This document shows positions 48,582-56,124 of a DNA stretch of 64,000 bases, in pieces. Numbering within the stretch: position 1 is the first letter of the stretch; each line of letters begins with the position of its first letter. Source of the stretch: Jiangella sp. DSM 45060 (GTDB lineage: Bacteria; Actinomycetota; Actinomycetes; Jiangellales; Jiangellaceae); the NCBI RefSeq assembly GCF_900105175.1, contig NZ_LT629771.1:4854501-4918500 (forward strand), written 5' to 3'. The notes below the pieces were generated by a model, which did not search any database, was not told the origin of the DNA, and saw only the letters and a list, made by a program, of their open reading frames with translations. The position numbers and the translations under genes are program-made.

Positions 48582-49139
48582 TCATGGGAGCCAGGTGAGT
48601 AGCGCGGCGAGGTGGAGTGCACCAAGGTAGTTGCGGGCGTGCTTGTCGTAGCGACTGGCCAGGCCGCGCCAGTGTTTGAGCTGGCAGAAGCCGCGTTCGA
48701 CGACGTTGCGTCGCCGGTAGAGGGTCTTGTCGAACCCGACCGGGCGCCCGCCGGCTGAGCCGCGGCGGCGTCGGTTGGCCTGCTGATCGGCCGGTTCTGG
48801 AATGGTGTGGGCGATGTTGCGGCGACGGAGCAGTTCCCGGTTCGCGCGCGAGCTGTAGCCCTTGTCGGCCAGCACGTAGTCCGGCCGGGTGCGTGGCCGC
48901 CCGCCTGCGGGCCTGGCCACCCGTAATCCGGCCATGAGCTGCGGGAACTGGGTGGTGTCGTTGACGTTGCCCGCCGTCAGGTGCAGCACCAGCGGCCGGC
49001 CCCGCCCGTCGACGAGTGCATGGATCTTGGTGGTCAGCCCGCCCCGGGACCGGCCGATCGCATGATCGGCCGGCTCGGCCACCACCGCGGCGACGGGGTG
49101 ATCGCCACGCGAACACCTGTCATTCGGTCCTGCCCCCCG
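48582..49139 (-). CDS. IS5-family transposase, C-terminal frame
   Basis: Continues the transposase: HAIGRSRGGLTTKIHALVDG, second Asp in VLADKGYSS, and the catalytic Glu in VVERGFCQLKHW, completing the DDE triad. Codon phase requires a +1 shift relative to the N-terminal frame; this may be programmed or a 1-base indel that kills the element. The stated start is the approximate switch point, not a true initiation codon. Confidence 0.85.
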   Translation of the reverse strand, partial: RGAGPNDRCSRGDHPVAAVVAEPADHAIGRSRGGLTTKIHALVDGRGRPLVLHLTAGNVNDTTQFPQLMAGLRVARPAGGRPRTRPDYVLADKGYSSRANRELLRRRNIAHTIPEPADQQANRRRRGSAGGRPVGFDKTLYRRRNVVERGFCQLKHWRGLASRYDKHARNYLGALHLAALLTWLP

Positions 49140-49566
49140 CGTCCGGCGCCGGTGCGGGCCCGGACACGGTCGCGGCGTTGCCACCCACACGCCGAGCCGA
49201 CGCCCCGTGCTGGTGCACCCGCACCAGCGAGGAGTCCACCGCGACCAGCCAATCCAACTCGCCCCGAGCATCAGCATCGGCCTGCGCCGCGGCCAGCAAC
49301 CGCGCCCACGTGCCATCCGAACTCCACCGATTGAGCCGCTCATACGCGGTCTGCCACGGCCCGAACCGCCCCTGCGGGATCTCCCGCCACGCTGCCCCGG
49401 TCCGGAACTTCCACGCGATCGCCTCGATCACCTGCCGGTGATCACGCCACCGCCCACCCCGCCGAGGCGTCCGGTCCGGCAGCCGCGGCTCCAACCACGA
49501 CCACGCCTCATCCGACAACACCCGCCGCTCAACCACACCCAGCATCTTGGACCGAACAAAGACCAA
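49120..49566 (-). CDS. IS5-family transposase, N-terminal frame
   Basis: 148 aa. N-terminal DUF4096-like region (LSDEAWSWLEPRLPD, WREIPQGRFGPWQTAYERLNRW) and the first catalytic Asp (LVAVDSSLVRVHQHG). Stops at 49120, where the C-terminal frame takes over. A G6 run on the coding strand (about 49133-49138) near the end of the overlap is a possible slippage site. Confidence 0.88.
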   Translation of the reverse strand: MVFVRSKMLGVVERRVLSDEAWSWLEPRLPDRTPRRGGRWRDHRQVIEAIAWKFRTGAAWREIPQGRFGPWQTAYERLNRWSSDGTWARLLAAAQADADARGELDWLVAVDSSLVRVHQHGASARRVGGNAATVSGPAPAPDAGGRTE

Positions 49567-49573
49567 GATCCGT

Positions 49574-49602
49574 CAGACACTCCCTAGGGCGGGCCGTATC
49601 AT
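49574..49602 (+). promoter_or_regulatory. Possible IS-derived hybrid promoter of the FHA-ABC gene
   Basis: CAGACA (49574-49579) lies inside the right inverted repeat of the IS; 17 bp later is TATCAT (49597-49602), 5 of 6 to the -10 consensus, and 7 bases further the GTG start at 49610. The GACA of the -35 comes from the IS; the pre-insertion sequence at that place (TCCGTC) is a poor -35. Promoter activity is inferred. Confidence 0.5.
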
Positions 49603-49609
49603 TCCGCGC

Positions 49610-51889
49610 GTGAGCGTGCTGCGGGTCACCGCCGGCGGGGTGACGCAGCACTTCCCGCCGTCGGCCGGTGAGGTCCTGATCGGGCGGTCGGCGGCCTCGA
49701 ACGTCGTCGTGCCGGAGTCGAGGGTGTCGCGACGCCACCTGCTCGTCTCGTTCGACGACGGCTGGGTCGCGCGCGACCAGGGCAGCTCCGGCGGCACCTG
49801 GCGCGACGGCGTGCAGGTCGGCGAGGTGCCCGTCGACGGTGCAGTGGAGCTGGCGCTGGGCGGGCCGTCCGGGCCGGTGGTCTCGCTGGCGGCGCCGCGG
49901 GCCGCACCGCCCCGGCCGCCGGGGACCATCACGGTGGGCCGCGCCCCCGGCAACGACATCGTCATCGACGACCTGCTGACCGCCCGCCACCACGCGCGGC
50001 TCACGCCGAACGCCGACGGCTGGTTCCTGGAGGACCTCGACAAGCACCACCAGACGTTCGTCCGCGGCGCCGACGTCGAGACCGCGCAGCTGCGCGAGGG
50101 CGACGTCGTCACGTTCGGGAAGGTGCGCTTCGTCGTCACCGGCGACGGCGTGCTGCCGGTGCCCGACTCCCCGTCCAGCGGCGGCCTCGACGTCAGCGAC
50201 GTGCACTACGCGCTGCCCGGCGGGAAGGTGCTGACGGCGGGCGTCTCGCTGGACGTGGCCGGGCCGCGGCTGGTCGCGCTGATCGGCCCGTCGGGGTCGG
50301 GGAAGTCGACGCTGCTGCGGCTGATCAGCGGCGAGCTGGAGCCGGCGCGGGGGTCGGTGCGCTACCAGGGCATCGACGCGCACCGCCAGCAGGAGGAGGT
50401 GCACGGCCGCATCGGCGTGGTGCCGCAGCACACCATCGCGCACGCCCAACTGACCGCCCGCAAGGCGCTGCAGTACGCCGCCGAGCTGCGGCTGTCGCAG
50501 GACACCACGGCCGGCGAACGGCGGCAGCGGGTCGACGACGTACTGGCCGAGCTGTCGCTGTCCGAGCACGCCGACATCCCGGTGCGGCGGATGTCCGGCG
50601 GCCAGCAGCGCCGGCTGGCGATCGCGTTCGAGCTGCTGACGAGCCCGTCGCTGCTGATCCTCGACGAGCCGACGGCGGGGCTGGACCCCGCGCTGGTCCG
50701 TCAGATCATGACCGGACTGCGCGAGCTGGCCGACGGCGGCCGGCAGATCGTCGTCACGACGCACGACCTCGCCCACCTGGACCTGTGCGACGACGTCCTG
50801 ATCATGCTCCCGGGAGGCCGGGTCGAGTACTTCGGGCCGCCGGGCGGCATCGAGGCGCACTTCGGCACCGCCGACTGGGCGGACATCTTCGAACGGCTCA
50901 ACGCCGCGACGCCGCCGCCACCGCCGGCGACCGCGGGTCCCGACCTCGGCGAGCGGCTGCGCCGCCTGAACCCGCTGGCCTGGCTGGACCGCCTCAGCGG
51001 CTTCGGCCGTCCCGACGCCCAGCGCTCGGCCGCGCGCGTCGTCCGGCCGGCGCCGGAGATCGTCGGGCCGCAGGCCATCGACCAGCGCCGCCGCCGGCAG
51101 CAGACGTGGGTGCTGATCCGCCGTCAGCTCCGCCTCATCTGGGCCGACCGCGGCTACGCCGGGTTCCTGCTGGCGCTGCCGATGGTGCTGGCGCTGCTGA
51201 CGTTCGCGATCCCGGACGAGACCGGGCTGGGCCGGCCGGTCAGCCCGGCCAGCACCGAGGCGATGCGGTTGCTGGTCGTCCTCGTCGTCGGCGCCGCGTT
51301 CATGGGCATGGCCGCGACCGTCCGCGACCTCGTCGCCGAGCGGCGCATCTTCCGGCACGAGCGCGCCGCCGGCCTGATGCCCGACGCCTACCTGGCGGCG
51401 AAGATCGCGGTGTTCTGCGGGGTCGTGGTGGTGCAGACGCTGATCCTGCTGCGGCTGGTCTACTGGTTCCGGGCCGGCCCCGAGGACGGCGTGCTGTTCG
51501 GCGCCGGCAACGTCGAGGTCGGCATCGCGCTGGCGGCGACGGCCATCGTGTCGGCGTTGCTCGGCCTGCTGATCTCGGCGCTGGTGTCCACGCCCGAGCA
51601 GACGATGCCGCCGCTGGTGGTGGCGATCATGGCGCAGCTCGTGCTGTGCGGCGGGCTGATCGAGGTGACGGGTCAGGCGGTGGTCTCGCAGCTGTCCTGG
51701 CTGGTGCCGTCGCGCTGGGGATACGCCGCCGCCGCGTCGACCGTCGACCTCACCGAGCTGGTGCGCAACGCGCCGGACGACGCGCTCTGGAGCCACAATC
51801 CGGCCGCCTGGCTGGGTTCGCTGCTGGCGCTCGCCGTGCTGGGGACGGCGTACGCCTGGCTGGCCCGGCGGCGGTTGCGCACCACCTGA
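49610..51889 (+). CDS. FHA-domain ABC transporter (ATPase-permease fusion)
   Basis: 759 aa. Two N-terminal FHA domains (about 20-75, LIGRSAASNVVVPESRVSRRH; about 105-170, TVGRAPGNDIVIDD), which bind phosphothreonine, then an ABC ATPase (GPSGSGKSTLLRL, MSGGQQRRLAIAFELL, LLILDEPTAGLDP) and a C-terminal ABC-2 permease with about six helices. The layout resembles ABCG-like FHA transporters such as mycobacterial Rv1747, regulated by Ser/Thr protein kinases. GTG 49610 probably begins a leaderless mRNA. Substrate unknown. Confidence 0.92.
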   Translation: MSVLRVTAGGVTQHFPPSAGEVLIGRSAASNVVVPESRVSRRHLLVSFDDGWVARDQGSSGGTWRDGVQVGEVPVDGAVELALGGPSGPVVSLAAPRAAPPRPPGTITVGRAPGNDIVIDDLLTARHHARLTPNADGWFLEDLDKHHQTFVRGADVETAQLREGDVVTFGKVRFVVTGDGVLPVPDSPSSGGLDVSDVHYALPGGKVLTAGVSLDVAGPRLVALIGPSGSGKSTLLRLISGELEPARGSVRYQGIDAHRQQEEVHGRIGVVPQHTIAHAQLTARKALQYAAELRLSQDTTAGERRQRVDDVLAELSLSEHADIPVRRMSGGQQRRLAIAFELLTSPSLLILDEPTAGLDPALVRQIMTGLRELADGGRQIVVTTHDLAHLDLCDDVLIMLPGGRVEYFGPPGGIEAHFGTADWADIFERLNAATPPPPPATAGPDLGERLRRLNPLAWLDRLSGFGRPDAQRSAARVVRPAPEIVGPQAIDQRRRRQQTWVLIRRQLRLIWADRGYAGFLLALPMVLALLTFAIPDETGLGRPVSPASTEAMRLLVVLVVGAAFMGMAATVRDLVAERRIFRHERAAGLMPDAYLAAKIAVFCGVVVVQTLILLRLVYWFRAGPEDGVLFGAGNVEVGIALAATAIVSALLGLLISALVSTPEQTMPPLVVAIMAQLVLCGGLIEVTGQAVVSQLSWLVPSRWGYAAAASTVDLTELVRNAPDDALWSHNPAAWLGSLLALAVLGTAYAWLARRRLRTT

Positions 51890-52512
51890 CCGGCCCGGTC
51901 GTCGCCGGGTTCGCCGGGTTCGCCGGGCAGCAGCCGCACGCGCACCGTCAGCAGGTCGGCGCCGAGGACGCGGACGTTCATGGCGTTGAGCATCCGCAGT
52001 GGGTGCCAGCGGATGATCGCGCGCTGCCGCGCCAGCACGTCGTCGCCGGGCAGCGGTTCGGCGACGCCGTCGACCCACCGGTACCGCCAGCCGACGCGCA
52101 GCCGAACCCGTACCCGCGGGTCGGCCAGGAGGTTGCGGACGTAGCCCGCTCGCAGGCCGTGCTCGGCGATGATCCAGAAGTCGTCGCCCACCCGGCCGTT
52201 GCCGACGGGCGTGCGGCGCGGCAGCCCGCTGGTCCGGCCGCGGGTCTCCAGGATCGCCAGGCCCAGCGGGTTGAGCCCGAGCCGGAACAGCAGCCGGACC
52301 AGCGGGTTGATCACCCACCGCTGCATCGTCCGCACGACGGCGATCTTCGTCCGACGGCTGCGTGCGGTCACGACGAGGTTCGCCAGGAACAGGGCGGTCT
52401 GGATGAGCGCGCCGGGCAGGCCCGGCCAGGCTCCGGGGTCCAGCGCGTACAGGCCCCACACCACCGCGAGGGCGATGGCCGTGCCCGCCGCCAGGCCACG
52501 CGGCACTGTCAT
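51673..52512 (-). CDS. Deazaflavin (F420)-type nitroreductase-family protein with overrun C-terminus
   Basis: 279 aa. Two N-terminal hydrophobic segments (LAAGTAIALAVVWGLYAL, LIQTALFLANLVV) precede a split-barrel domain of the Ddn family (LETRGRTSGLPRRTPVGNG, VRNLLADPRVRVRL). The domain ends near residue 205; the last about 70 residues are antisense to the 3' end of the FHA-ABC gene (217-bp overlap) and look non-native, so an original stop may have been lost. Divergent from tetR, which likely controls it. ATG 52512 lies inside the first operator. Confidence 0.78.
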   Translation of the reverse strand: MTVPRGLAAGTAIALAVVWGLYALDPGAWPGLPGALIQTALFLANLVVTARSRRTKIAVVRTMQRWVINPLVRLLFRLGLNPLGLAILETRGRTSGLPRRTPVGNGRVGDDFWIIAEHGLRAGYVRNLLADPRVRVRLRVGWRYRWVDGVAEPLPGDDVLARQRAIIRWHPLRMLNAMNVRVLGADLLTVRVRLLPGEPGEPGDDRAGQVVRNRRRASQAYAVPSTASASSEPSQAAGLWLQSASSGALRTSSVRSTVDAAAAYPQRDGTSQDSCETTA

Positions 52513-52541
52513 ACGATCGTATGGTCTCATACGACTGTATG
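52510..52541. promoter_or_regulatory. Twin TetR operators with -10 box
   Basis: CATACGATCGTATG (52510-52523) is a perfect 14-bp palindrome; CATACGACTGTATG (52528-52541) is a near copy 18 bp downstream. TATGAT (52538-52543), 7 bases before ATG 52551, is a good -10 for tetR. The two sites cover both divergent starts and fit repression by two TetR dimers. Confidence 0.75.
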
Positions 52542-52550
52542 ATGGCACGC

Positions 52551-53174
52551 ATGGCGCAGCTGTCAACCCCCCGGCCGACGAAGGACGTCATCACCGACGC
52601 GCTGCTCGACATCACGGCCGAACGCGGCCTCGACCACGTCAGCGTCCGGCACGTCGCCGCGGCCGCCGGGGTCGCCATCGGCACCGTCCAGCACTACTTC
52701 CCCACCAAGGACGCCATGCTGACGGCGGCGTTCACCGAGGTGGTCCGCCGCATCCGCGAGCGCGTCGCGGCGACCGTCCTCGGTCCGGACGTCCGGCGCA
52801 ACCTCGCCGCCGTGCTGCGCGAACTGCTGCCGCTGGACGAGCGCCGGGCCGCCGAGGTGCGCGTCCAGGTCGCCTTCGCCGCCCGGGCCGCGACGATGCC
52901 GGCGCTGGCCGAGCTCCAGGGCGTCATCCTCGGCGAGGTCACCGACGCCATCGCCGCGGCCCTCGCCCACGTCGACGGCGGGCCGCCCGAGCGTCGCCGG
53001 GCGCGGGCCCAGGTCGTCCTCGCCACCGTCGACGGGCTGGCGCTGCACGCCGTCAGCTCGCGCGACTGGGTCACCCCCGAGTCGCTGGCGGCGGCCCTGG
53101 ACGACGCGCTCGACGCGCTGCTGCCGGGCGACGCGGCGGTGACGCCGGGCGACGTTGTCGGTGGTCGCTCGTAA
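52551..53174 (+). CDS. TetR-family transcriptional regulator
   Basis: 207 aa. N-terminal helix-turn-helix (VSVRHVAAAAGVAIGTVQHYFPTKDAML) and a helical ligand-binding C-terminus. ATG 52551 (MAQLSTPRP) is preferred to in-frame ATGs at 52521, 52539 and 52542 because the operators and -10 box occupy those; the mRNA is probably leaderless. It likely represses itself and the deazaflavin-type gene. Its 3' end is the first copy of a four-fold repeat. Confidence 0.9.
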   Translation: MAQLSTPRPTKDVITDALLDITAERGLDHVSVRHVAAAAGVAIGTVQHYFPTKDAMLTAAFTEVVRRIRERVAATVLGPDVRRNLAAVLRELLPLDERRAAEVRVQVAFAARAATMPALAELQGVILGEVTDAIAAALAHVDGGPPERRRARAQVVLATVDGLALHAVSSRDWVTPESLAAALDDALDALLPGDAAVTPGDVVGGRS

Positions 53175-53580
53175 AGTTGGTGGCCCACCCGGCCGGGAGG
53201 GGTGGGCACTGCGCGACCGGCGGTGCTGCCGGGCGACGCGGCGGTGGTCCCGGGCGACGTTGTCGGTGGTCGCTCGTAGAGTTGGTGGCCCACCCGGCCG
53301 GGAGGGGTGGGTACTGGGCGACCCGACGGCGCTGACCGGCGAGCCGGCACTGCTGCCGAGCGACGCGGTGGCGGTCCCGGGCGACGTTGTCGGTGGTCGC
53401 TCGTAGAGTTGGTGGCCCACCCGGCCGGGAGGGGTGGCTACCGGGCGGCGCGGCGGTGCAACGACCGGCGGTGCTGCCGGGCGGCCCGGCGGTGCTACTA
53501 GGCGACGCGGTGGCGGTCCCGGGCGACGTTGTCGGTGGTCGCTCGTAGAGTTGGTGGCCCACCCGGCCGGGAGGGGTGGC
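53145..53580 (+). repeat. Four near-identical 62-bp repeats derived from the tetR 3' end
   Basis: Copies at 53145-53206, 53250-53311, 53377-53438 and 53519-53580, beginning CCGGGCGACGTTGTCGGTGG. Copy 1 spans the last codons and stop (TAA) of tetR; the other copies keep the same in-frame tail (PGDVVGGRS) and a TAG stop. Every copy has a hairpin, CCACCC ... GGGTGG, stronger in copies 1-2. Spacers are also related to the tetR tail (GCTGCCGGGCGACGCGG). Spacing varies (105, 127, 142 bp), so it is not a CRISPR array. No gene is seen in 53175-53663. Confidence 0.9.
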
Positions 53581-53663
53581 TACCGGGCGGCGGGCTTCCT
53601 GCGCCGGTATTCCTAGCGCCGGGCTTCCTCACGCCGAGCTCCCTGCGCCGATCTCCTGCGCTG

Positions 53664-54269
53664 TCAGAGCCAGCCGTTGCCCTCGGCCACCCGCACCGCC
53701 TCGACCCGGTTGCGGGTGCCGGTCTTGCCGATGGCGCTGGACAGGTAGTTCCGCACCGTCCCCTCGGACAGGTACAGCCGGCCCGCCACGTCGGCGACGC
53801 TGGAGCCGTCGCGGGAGGCGCGCAGGACGTCGGCTTCGCGCGGGGTGAGCGGCGACGGGCCGGCGGCCAGCGACTCCACCGCCAGCGCGGGGTCGACGAC
53901 GCGCAGGCCGGAGTGGATGCGGCGGATCGCGTCGGCCAGCTGCTCGGCCGGGCTGTCCTTGACGACGAAGCCGCCGGCCCCCGCCTCGACGGCCCGGCGC
54001 AGGTAGCCGGGCCGCCCGAACGTCGTGACGATGAGGACGCGGCACGACGGCAGCTGCTCGCGCAGGACGGCCGTCGCCGCGATGCCGTCGAGGCCGGGCA
54101 TCTCGACGTCCAGCAGCGCGACGTCCGGGCGGTGCTCGAGCGCGGCGGCCACGACCTCGTCGCCGCGCGAGACCTCCGCCACGACCTCGAGGTCGGACTC
54201 CAACGACAGCAGCGCGGCCATCGCGCCGCGGACCAACGCCTGGTCGTCGGCGAGCAGCAACCTGATCAC
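53664..54269 (-). CDS. NarL/DesR-like response regulator
   Basis: 201 aa. Receiver domain (LLADDQALVRG, phospho-Asp in VALLDVEMPGLDG, Lys in FVVKDSP) and LuxR helix-turn-helix (LTPREADVLRASRDGSSVADVAGRLYLSEGTVRNYL). Start overlaps the kinase stop by 4 bp. Last gene of ATPase-permease-kinase-regulator; likely controls this operon, as DesR-type systems do. Confidence 0.94.
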   Translation of the reverse strand: MIRLLLADDQALVRGAMAALLSLESDLEVVAEVSRGDEVVAAALEHRPDVALLDVEMPGLDGIAATAVLREQLPSCRVLIVTTFGRPGYLRRAVEAGAGGFVVKDSPAEQLADAIRRIHSGLRVVDPALAVESLAAGPSPLTPREADVLRASRDGSSVADVAGRLYLSEGTVRNYLSSAIGKTGTRNRVEAVRVAEGNGWL

Positions 54270-55387
54270 GGCACCATCTTCGCGGTCACCGTCCAGCCAC
54301 CGTCGCCGGACGGCCCGGCCCGCAGCGTCCCGCCGGCCGCCTCGACCCGCTCACGCAGCCCGACCAGCCCCGACGACGCCGGCCCGGGCCGGGTGCCGTC
54401 GGCGCCGTCGTTCCAGACCTCGATCGCGCCGGACGTGACGGTGACCCGCGCGTGCGCCGCGCGGCTGTGCCGGACGACGTTGGTGACGGCCTCGCGCAAC
54501 ACCCAGCCGAACAGCTCGCGCCGTGCGGCCGGCACGTGATCGACGGCGCCGGGCAGCTCCGCCGCGATGCCGGCCGCCTCGAGCACCGTCGCGGCACGCA
54601 CCAGCTCGGACGTCAGCGTGACGTCGCGGTAGCCGGCGACGGTGCCGCGGACGTCCCTGAGCGCCTCCCGCAGCAGCTCCTCGACCTCGCGCAGCTCGGT
54701 CCGGACGCGGTCGTCGTCGGCGCCGGCCATGCGGCGGGCCAGCTGCGCCTTCACCGTCGCCGCGGTGAGGCTGTGGCCGACGACGTCGTGCAGGTCGCGG
54801 GCGAAGCGCAGCCGCTCCTGCTCGACCGCCATCGACGCGATCTGCTCCTGCGCCCGGGTGAGGTGCAGGTTGGTCTCGCGCAGCCGGAAGATCGCGTCCG
54901 TCGCCCACGAGGAGCCGAGGATCGCCACCACGAACCAGACGCTGACCTGCCAGTCCAGCCCGAGCGACCACGGCACGAACAGCACGGCCAAGCAGATGCT
55001 GCCGATGCTGGACCACGCCTTGTGCCGCGGCATGACCATCAGGGAGACCTGGCTCAGCGCGAACCACACGACCACGCCGGACTCGCCGGCGAACCCGACC
55101 ACCAGGGCGCCCAGCAGGCACAGGGCGAGGAACCCGAACCGGCGGATCCGGCACGGCAGCGGCTCGTCGCGACGCCGGGCCGACCGGGCCTGGGCGAACA
55201 CGTAGTAGAACCCGGCGAAGAAGGCCACCAGCGACAGGTAGCCGAGCACCGTCCAGCCCAGCGAGTAGTGCTGCTGGTAGACGCCCACCGCGGTGGGTAT
55301 CAGGATGACGATCCACACCAGCACCGCGACCAGCGGCATCAGCCGTTCGTCGTCGCGGGCCGGCGGCGCGGCCGTCTCGGTAGCCAT
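54266..55387 (-). CDS. DesK-like sensor histidine kinase
   Basis: 373 aa. Four to six N-terminal membrane segments, then HisKA_3 (RLRFARDLHDVVGHSLTAATVK, His phosphoacceptor) and HATPase_c (REAVTNVVRHSRA, SSGLVGLRERVEAAGG). ATG 55387 (MATETAAPP) chosen; a GTG 21 bp upstream is possible. Related DesK kinases sense membrane state. 23 bp after the permease. Confidence 0.92.
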   Translation of the reverse strand: MATETAAPPARDDERLMPLVAVLVWIVILIPTAVGVYQQHYSLGWTVLGYLSLVAFFAGFYYVFAQARSARRRDEPLPCRIRRFGFLALCLLGALVVGFAGESGVVVWFALSQVSLMVMPRHKAWSSIGSICLAVLFVPWSLGLDWQVSVWFVVAILGSSWATDAIFRLRETNLHLTRAQEQIASMAVEQERLRFARDLHDVVGHSLTAATVKAQLARRMAGADDDRVRTELREVEELLREALRDVRGTVAGYRDVTLTSELVRAATVLEAAGIAAELPGAVDHVPAARRELFGWVLREAVTNVVRHSRAAHARVTVTSGAIEVWNDGADGTRPGPASSGLVGLRERVEAAGGTLRAGPSGDGGWTVTAKMVP

Positions 55388-55410
55388 CGGCGCCAACCTA
55401 GCGCGCACGC

Positions 55411-56124
55411 TCACCGCTCCGCCCGGCCGTAGCGCCAGCGGACCAGACCGGCCAGCGCCAGCGTCCACGCCGCCAGCGTGATCGCGGCGCGGACGACGTC
55501 GACGGGCTCGCCGAACGGCGCCTGCGCGAGCGCGTTGAGCCAGTACGACGGGTACCACTGCGCGACCGACTCCAGGCCGCTGGGCAGCTGGTCGATCGGC
55601 ACGAACACGCCGCCGAGGAACGCGCTGCCGAGCAGCACGACCATGCCCCGCGGCTGCGCCGAGTTCGCCGAGCCGACCTGCCCGAGCAACACGCCGAGCA
55701 GCGCGAACGGGATGCTGCCCAGCCACAGCAGCAGCAACGACCCGGCCATCGCCGGCAGGTCCGCGCCGCCGCCCTGCGCCGCCAGCCCGACAGCGAACAC
55801 CAGCGTCCCGGCCAACATGCCGAGCACCAGTGCGACCACACTCTTGGACAGCGCGTACGACAGCGGCCGCAACGGCGAGAGCCGCAGCTGACGGGTCCAG
55901 CCGGCGTGCCGCTCCAGCGAGACGCGGCCGCCGGACGAGATGGTCGCGGCCAGCCCGGCGAACACGCCCATCATCACCATCAGCGACGTCGTGGCGCCGG
56001 TGTCGTCGCCCCACATCGCGTTGTACAGCAGGAACAGCCCGGCTGGCAGGCCGGCGGTGAGGACCAGCGCGGCGCGGTCGCGCAGCAGCCTCCGCACCTC
56101 GAGCAGGGTGTAGGTGGTGTTCAC
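55411..56124 (-). CDS. ABC-2 type exporter permease
   Basis: 237 aa, six predicted membrane helices (AALVLTAGLPAGLFLLYNA, VALVLGMLAGTLVFAVGLA). The family loop SLERHAGWTRQLRLSPLRP is visible. Start overlaps the ATPase stop by 4 bp. Forms an exporter with the following entry. Confidence 0.92.
   Translation of the reverse strand: MNTTYTLLEVRRLLRDRAALVLTAGLPAGLFLLYNAMWGDDTGATTSLMVMMGVFAGLAATISSGGRVSLERHAGWTRQLRLSPLRPLSYALSKSVVALVLGMLAGTLVFAVGLAAQGGGADLPAMAGSLLLLWLGSIPFALLGVLLGQVGSANSAQPRGMVVLLGSAFLGGVFVPIDQLPSGLESVAQWYPSYWLNALAQAPFGEPVDVVRAAITLAAWTLALAGLVRWRYGRAER

Larger units (their letters stand above)
48566..49584 (-). mobile_element. IS5-family (IS427-like) insertion sequence
   Basis: 1019 bp bounded by perfect 18-bp terminal inverted repeats, GGGAGTGTCTGACGGATC (48566-48583) and its complement (49567-49584), flanked by a TA dinucleotide on both sides (48564-48565, 49585-49586), the probable target duplication. 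Encodes a DDE transposase in two overlapping frames on the minus strand. It sits between hom and the divergently transcribed FHA-ABC gene, at the edge of the accessory block that separates hom from lysA. Intact ends suggest recent arrival. Confidence 0.93.

Noticed and set aside
53071-53562. Minus-strand repeat protein (GHQLYERPPTTSPG units) opposite the tetR-tail array
   Set aside because: Follows purely from repeats of the plus-strand tetR end; no start signal or independent support.
53145-53580. CRISPR array
   Set aside because: Repeats are 62 bp, spacers are of unequal length and related to the repeats, and copy 1 is the coding end of tetR; no cas genes nearby.
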